Assembly: GCA_030151925.1 (NCBI GenBank)
Contig: JASLCY010000021.1
Span: 1 to 11,210, forward strand
Direction of reading: 5' to 3'
Origin: Oligoflexus sp.
GTDB taxonomy: Bacteria > Bdellovibrionota_B > Oligoflexia > Oligoflexales > Oligoflexaceae
Length of the DNA stretch: 11,210 bases
Positions 7,443 to 11,210 of this stretch are shown here, piece by piece. Positions within the stretch are counted from its first letter, which is position 1. Each line of letters opens with the position of its first letter. Position numbers and translations under genes: made by a program. The notes beneath the pieces are model-generated. The model saw nothing but the letters and a program-made list of their open reading frames with translations. It made no database searches and was not told where the DNA came from.

Positions 7443-7600
7443 GAAAAATCGAAAAAATCTAAGAAAATCGTCTCTCAACCGCATAGGCCTGAATAATGAC
7501 CTCACGGTTCTCGCTTCTATATTGCGCATAAGGGAATCCAAAACTATCTTCCAGCTGTGAAGCGCATAATCCTTGTATCTTACACCGAAGGTCATCCCCC

Positions 7601-8404
7601 TTGAAAAAACTCTTTACCATTTTACGCATTTTTATGGCTCTGGTCATGATCCTCGCCGTGGAATCGTGCGGAGACCTCTCGCCCTGGGCGAGCGTGAGCA
7701 CGCCGCTCTTCAATAACCTCACTCAGAAGAACCTCGACATGCTCCGCACGGGGTCGCCGACCTTTCAGCCTTTCACCGTGGCCTTGGCTACGGACATGCA
7801 GGAGCAGCCGAGCCAGTTCCGAGACGTGCGGACTGAGATCAATAAACGCGACGACGTCGACTTCACCCTGGTGCTCGGTGATATGACGGATCGCAGCCTG
7901 CGCCGCGAATTCGAATGGGTGGGAAAGATCATCGATGAATTCCGTCGCCCGGTCCTCACGGTGGTCGGCAACCATGATGGCCTCCTCTACGGCAAGGACA
8001 TCTACAAGAAGATGTTCGGGCCCTTCAACTACAGCTTCATCTATAACGACGTGAAGTTCATCATGTGGAACGACAACCCCTACGAATGGGGTTATCCCGA
8101 TCTGCAATGGCTCGAGGCCGAGATCGTGAGCCACCCGCGGGTCGTCATCGTCGCCCACGAGCCGCCCGGAAGCCTGGAGCGCTATCCCGAAGTCAACGAC
8201 CTCTGGAAAGAGCTCTATAAATATCCGAACGTCCTCGGCTCCGTTCACGGCCACCTCCATCACTGGAAGTACCAAGACATCTACGGCAAGCCCGTCTTGA
8301 CGGTGGAAAGGGTCATCGGCACCTCCTGGGGCCTCCTGCAAGTGAACGCCGACGGCATCAAGTTCCAAGCCTGCAAAGGATCGACATGCGTACCTTATCC
8401 CTGA
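7601..8404 (+). CDS. Secreted calcineurin-like metallophosphoesterase, probable lipoprotein
   Basis: This 267-residue metal-dependent phosphoesterase is predicted to act outside the cytoplasm. The TTG start is supported by GAAGG at 7587-7591 and by the N-terminal signal MKKLFTILRIFMALVMILAV ending in VESC (Cys23), an atypical lipobox; ordinary signal cleavage is the alternative. The metal-binding motifs appear in family order: ATDMQ (Asp65), GDMTD (93-97), GNHDG (123-127), AHEPP (His186) and HGHLHHW (216-222). The first motif has Gln where the usual D-x-H has His, which may change metal or substrate preference. The substrate cannot be told. Its gene overlaps the next one by 19 nt, so the two products are probably made together, and it is divergent from the LysR regulator. 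Confidence 0.9.
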   Translation: MKKLFTILRIFMALVMILAVESCGDLSPWASVSTPLFNNLTQKNLDMLRTGSPTFQPFTVALATDMQEQPSQFRDVRTEINKRDDVDFTLVLGDMTDRSLRREFEWVGKIIDEFRRPVLTVVGNHDGLLYGKDIYKKMFGPFNYSFIYNDVKFIMWNDNPYEWGYPDLQWLEAEIVSHPRVVIVAHEPPGSLERYPEVNDLWKELYKYPNVLGSVHGHLHHWKYQDIYGKPVLTVERVIGTSWGLLQVNADGIKFQACKGSTCVPYP

Positions 8405-8931
8405 TCCTCATCCTGCTCTTCAGCTCCGCGGCTTTCGCTGAAGATCACGATGATTCCGACCGCGCGACGGTCAGGCAATATTTTATCCATAACCAGATCG
8501 GCGCCAACCAGGGTCTCTATTCGCTCGGCATCGGCTATCAGGGCGATTGGTTCGAGCCGGCGATCTCTTACGGTTATACGCCCCGGTTCCGCGGCGGCGC
8601 GGAAGTGCAGCAGATCAACCTCGAAGGCAACTTCAAGCTCATCACGGGGAAGAACCCCGACGTCCAGTTCCTGATGGGGATGACCCTGATGGTGAACTCG
8701 TCGAGCCACACGTTCTTCACCGATCCCAAACGCTATCCGCGCGGATATTATCCGCCCGATGCGTATTACTTCGGTCTGCAGGCCGCGATCCGCCACCACG
8801 GGTTCTATATCGAAGCGAACATCATCGACTACTTCCTGGAAGTCGCCGCCCGCAATAGCCACAGCGCTTCGTACATCTCGGACCTCGTCTCGTTCGGTGC
8901 GGGGTACAACCAGCCTGTGGACTGGTTCTGA
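8386..8931 (+). CDS. Small exported protein, likely outer-membrane beta-barrel
   Basis: I do not recognise a named family in this 181-residue protein. A clear signal peptide (residues 1-18, cleavage after AFA) is followed by an acidic start (EDHDDSD) and then alternating aromatic/hydrophobic segments such as YSLGIGYQGDWFEPAISYGYTP, INLEGNFKLIT and FYIEANIIDYFLEVA. The protein ends in VDWF, and a terminal Phe is typical of outer-membrane barrels. The number of strands suggests an 8-stranded barrel, but this is judged by eye. The start is well supported by AAAGGA (8375-8380) inside the phosphoesterase gene, whose end it overlaps by 19 nt in another frame. Coupling suggests the two proteins act in the same envelope process. 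It converges with the next gene, leaving only 14 nt between stops. Confidence 0.85.
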   Translation: MRTLSLILILLFSSAAFAEDHDDSDRATVRQYFIHNQIGANQGLYSLGIGYQGDWFEPAISYGYTPRFRGGAEVQQINLEGNFKLITGKNPDVQFLMGMTLMVNSSSHTFFTDPKRYPRGYYPPDAYYFGLQAAIRHHGFYIEANIIDYFLEVAARNSHSASYISDLVSFGAGYNQPVDWF

Positions 8932-8945
8932 CCTCGCGCGCCGGG

Positions 8946-10292
8946 CTACATCCCGAAAGGGAAGGTCTCGGGGAGTTCCGGACTGCCGGCGATATGCACG
9001 CCGAGCGGCCTTAGGCCGCGGGTCTCATCGATAAAGAGAAAAGCATCATAACGCCTGGAGAGGACCGTCGGCACATAGTTGCCGAGGCGCTCGCTCTCCG
9101 GATGATAGACGACGCCGACGGCCCGATGGCCTCTCGGGGTAAGGAATTCCCCTTCGGTCTCGAGGCCTTCGAAGATCAGCATCTTATCGCGCGGCTCAAC
9201 GTCGTGCAGTATCGCCTCCCAGCTATTGGCCGGAGCTTCCGGCATCGTCATGAGCTCCATCCTCGCGTCCCACGAGCGCCCGGCGATGACCTGGCCCTTA
9301 TAACTCCCGAAGCCGATCAGCACGACATTCTCCGCGCCGTGTCTCGTACGCGTGAGTTCCCCGATATTGACCTCACCTTCTTCGTTCATATCGGTGAAGC
9401 GGGCATCGCCCACGTGGGTGTTATGCGCCCAGATGATAGCCTTCGCCCTTTGCCCTTGATGCTGCACGAGCCGGTCGAGCGTGTCCATCATATGGATGTC
9501 GCGCACGTTCCAGGATTCGCTGCGGCCTTGCAGCATCGAGCGATAGTATTCCTCCGCGTTTTTTATGACGAACGCGTTCTGCTCGGAATAGAACGCCGCT
9601 TCGGGGTCATCGGGCTCGGCCAGGAAAGGGGCGGCCGCCCTCACCTGCTGCAGGAGGTTCAGCACGTCTCGCTCGCAGGTCTTATCGATATGCCTGAGGG
9701 CGCGGGCATAATCATAGGCATCGTCGGCATAAGGCTCGAAGCAACGCAGCACCTGCCTCATAGCGGCCGCCGCATCTTCCGGAAGGTCGGGAAGCTTGTT
9801 CGCCAATGCCTCCATCGATTCCCAGAAGCTATAGACGTCGAGCCCATAAAAGCCGACGCGTCTCTCCATCGGACGTTCGGCGTTATAGGCCTTCAGCCAT
9901 TCCAGGAAACGCGCGATCTCCTCATTCGCCCACATCCAGGTCGGCCAGCGATGAAAGGCCTGCAGGACGTGTTGAGCGTCCTTCGGGGCTCCCGGATAAC
10001 CTTTGACGAACCGATTGACGAGATAGCAGTCGGGCCAATCGCCTTCGACGGCGATGAAGCTGTAGCCGCATTCTTCGATCAGGCGTCTGGTGATGAGCGC
10101 GCGCCAGGCATAAAACTCGGAGGTGCCGTGCGAGGCCTCGCCTATCAGGACGTAGGGAGCGGTATCGATCCTGTCGATGAGCGGCGTGAGGTCTCGGGCC
10201 GACTCGAGAGGCAGGCTATTCCTTTTGATCGCTTCTTTAAGGGAAGGTGATGCGGCTTCGTACTGAGCGAAGAGACGAGATGAGCGCGGCAT
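8946..10292 (-). CDS. Erythromycin esterase family protein
   Basis: This 448-residue hydrolase-like protein belongs to the erythromycin esterase superfamily (EreA/EreB and many relatives of unknown substrate). Family motifs are present: GEASHG (51-56, with His55), the Glu of VEGDWPD (82-88), FYGLDVYSFWESM (148-160) and WAHNTHVGDA (288-297, with His290 and His293), matching the His/Glu residues needed by EreB. There is no signal peptide, so it should be cytoplasmic. The start has a strong AGGAGG at 10300-10305. The DWPDCYLVNRF and AENVVLIGFGSYKG stretches suggest the large chromosomal branch of the family rather than the plasmid resistance enzymes, so a macrolide resistance role should not be assumed. 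It is divergently transcribed from the DUF4360-like gene. Gene symbol left empty because the substrate is unknown. Confidence 0.92.
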   Translation of the reverse strand: MPRSSRLFAQYEAASPSLKEAIKRNSLPLESARDLTPLIDRIDTAPYVLIGEASHGTSEFYAWRALITRRLIEECGYSFIAVEGDWPDCYLVNRFVKGYPGAPKDAQHVLQAFHRWPTWMWANEEIARFLEWLKAYNAERPMERRVGFYGLDVYSFWESMEALANKLPDLPEDAAAAMRQVLRCFEPYADDAYDYARALRHIDKTCERDVLNLLQQVRAAAPFLAEPDDPEAAFYSEQNAFVIKNAEEYYRSMLQGRSESWNVRDIHMMDTLDRLVQHQGQRAKAIIWAHNTHVGDARFTDMNEEGEVNIGELTRTRHGAENVVLIGFGSYKGQVIAGRSWDARMELMTMPEAPANSWEAILHDVEPRDKMLIFEGLETEGEFLTPRGHRAVGVVYHPESERLGNYVPTVLSRRYDAFLFIDETRGLRPLGVHIAGSPELPETFPFGM

Positions 10293-10353
10293 GGCTAGGC
10301 CTCCTATACCCGTGTCCTTCAGTATGGAAAATCACCCCGAAAAGGCAATCGCA

Positions 10354-10426
10354 TCACGCCTAAATATCCATATAACAAATTGAATATATTGAATTAAACA
10401 GAATCGAATCAAATCTCGTCACGCCT
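10354..10426. repeat. AT-rich block bounded by 8-bp direct repeats
   Basis: TCACGCCT occurs at 10354-10361 and 10419-10426, flanking 57 bases with about 23% GC in a GC-rich setting. Inside, ATTGAAT is repeated at 10379-10385 and 10388-10394, and GAATC is repeated at 10401-10410. No terminal inverted repeats are visible. It occupies the middle of the divergent spacer 10293-10518 and probably holds the promoters there. Confidence 0.35.
10383..10412 (-). promoter_or_regulatory. Candidate promoter for the erythromycin-esterase-family gene
   Basis: On the minus strand TTGATT (10412-10407) and TATATT (10388-10383) are 18 bases apart, 4/6 and 5/6 to the sigma-70 consensus, inside the AT-rich block. 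This would give an untranslated leader of roughly 80 nt. Found by eye; AT-rich DNA easily yields such matches. Confidence 0.3.
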
Positions 10427-10518
10427 TGTGAGGCCATGTTAATTCTCGGCCGCTCCCGGTCGCGATACAACCGTCCTTGTCAGGTGATTCTCACACAACA
10501 TTTTCTCAGGAGTTTCTT

Positions 10519-11130
10519 ATGCGTTTCAATGGAATCCTCGCAGCCGGCCTCATGGTACTCTCTTCTTCCGCTTTCGCCCACGTAAAAGTCAGCGAGGGAC
10601 CTCTCGCGATCGACCAATCGAGCGTTAAATTCGTCGGCGCTTGCAGCGACGCGGACAGCATCGCCGACTTCAACGCCGACGGCAGCTTCGACCTCATCTT
10701 CAACAACCTCGTGGCCTCGGCTAAAGGCGTGCGCGACGCGAAGACCTGCCTCGTGAAGTTCAACGCCAAGCTCCCGGCCGGCTGGACGGTCGCGATCAGC
10801 AAGGTTGCGGTCGCCGGCACTTCGATCATCAATTCGGAAGACGGCCGGACCACGGCCACCCTCCGCCACACGCTCGGCGGATCGATCGGCGACGCGGCTA
10901 TCGCCAACTATAGCTACGTTCCGGGCGAAGAGGTCCAGGACGTGGTCCTCGAGAAGGACTTCGCTTTGGGTACGACGCAGTACCTGCCCTGCGGCGCCGA
11001 CCTCACCTTCAAATCGACCATCAGCCTCACGGCCCGCGGCCAGGATGCGGAGATCTCGATCAACGAAGGCGCGCAGAGCAGCAAACAATACAACGTTCGC
11101 TACTACTACAGCTGGAAGAAGTGCTGGTAA
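10519..11130 (+). CDS. Secreted DUF4360-like protein
   Basis: This small exported protein has 203 residues and no known biochemical function. The start at 10519 is chosen over an upstream in-frame GTG (10477) because AGGAG lies at 10508-10512 and the product then opens with a clean signal peptide (MRFNGILAAGLMVLSSSAFA, cleavage after AFA at 20). The mature part has four cysteines (42, 77, 158, 202), enough for two disulfides. It has a beta-rich pattern and ends in YSWKKCW, resembling the C-terminal W-[RK]-K-C region of DUF4360 proteins, as does the LPCGADLTFKSTISL segment (156-170). The family assignment is from memory of these patterns and is moderate. Divergent from the esterase-family gene; a second exported protein begins 31 nt downstream. 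Confidence 0.82.
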   Translation: MRFNGILAAGLMVLSSSAFAHVKVSEGPLAIDQSSVKFVGACSDADSIADFNADGSFDLIFNNLVASAKGVRDAKTCLVKFNAKLPAGWTVAISKVAVAGTSIINSEDGRTTATLRHTLGGSIGDAAIANYSYVPGEEVQDVVLEKDFALGTTQYLPCGADLTFKSTISLTARGQDAEISINEGAQSSKQYNVRYYYSWKKCW

Positions 11131-11161
11131 GGCCTAGGGCTTTAATTGCGAGGGCCATGCT

Positions 11162-11210
11162 ATGAGAAGAGCGAGTCTGTTGACGACGTCTATGGTTTTG
11201 GCGCTTGCGG
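11162..11210 (+). CDS. Start of a second exported protein, cut by window edge
   Basis: ATG at 11162 is preceded by GAGGG (11150-11154) at a normal distance and opens MRRASLLTTSMVLALA, a typical signal peptide start with two arginines and a hydrophobic run. Only 16 codons are visible, so no family can be named. It lies just after the DUF4360-like gene on the same strand and could be its operon partner or a paralogue. Confidence 0.55.
   Translation, partial: MRRASLLTTSMVLALA

Noticed and set aside
7459..7722. 87-codon minus-strand frame over the start of the phosphoesterase gene
   Set aside because: It overlaps the signal peptide region and spacer, has no ribosome site that I can see and no recognisable domain.
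9102..10250. 382-codon open frame on the plus strand
   Set aside because: Antisense of the erythromycin-esterase-family gene, which carries all family motifs on the minus strand.
8946..10292. Calling this gene a macrolide resistance determinant (ere)
   Set aside because: The superfamily motifs are present, but most chromosomal members have no shown activity on erythromycin and no resistance-gene context or mobile element is visible.
10477..10505. TTGTCA and ATTTTC, 17 bases apart, as a promoter for the DUF4360-like gene
   Set aside because: The -10 match is poor, and transcription would begin inside the ribosome binding site.
10477..10518. 14-residue N-terminal extension of the DUF4360-like protein
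   Set aside because: It would place polar residues before the signal peptide, and the AGGAG site fits only the ATG at 10519.

Overview
The window is gene-dense, high-GC bacterial DNA. Genes are short-spaced, several are translationally coupled (ATGA and TAATG overlaps), ribosome binding sites are Shine-Dalgarno type, and some starts are TTG. The mix of families (a DUF1552/DUF1592 pair, a DUF4360-like secreted protein, a secreted phosphoesterase with a small outer-membrane-type protein, and an ECF sigma factor with membrane partners) suggests a Gram-negative, delta-proteobacteria-like organism, perhaps Bdellovibrionota/Oligoflexia or Myxococcota. That placement is an inference from gene content only. 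I see no rRNA, tRNA, CRISPR array, transposase or phage gene.

Left part (1-3471, all on +): the 3' part of an ABC-2 ATPase gene overlaps its permease gene. A three-gene cluster follows: a DUF6249-like membrane protein, an ECF-type sigma factor and a small two-helix membrane protein that may be the sigma factor's partner. A short cytoplasmic ankyrin-repeat protein ends this block at a 16-nt perfect palindrome, where it converges with the next genes.

Middle (3499-6486): on the minus strand is a DUF1592 protein gene that has lost its 5' part, coupled to a Tat-exported DUF1552 protein. Head to head with it on the plus strand is the 3' half of a dienelactone hydrolase gene that has also lost its 5' part. 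The two homologies meet within about 15 bases near 6190-6204. This is a clear breakpoint: either a real rearrangement or an assembly chimera.

Right part (6472-11210): a LysR-type regulator is divergent from a secreted metallophosphoesterase whose gene overlaps that of a small envelope protein by 19 nt. An erythromycin-esterase-family protein (minus strand) follows. Across an AT-rich divergent spacer is a secreted DUF4360-like protein, then the first codons of another secreted protein cut by the window edge.

The window reads mostly as ordinary chromosomal genes for envelope and secreted functions. The point most deserving a second look is the double-truncation junction near 6200. The sigma-factor/DUF6249 cluster and the phosphoesterase/envelope-protein pair are the best candidates for little-described functional units.
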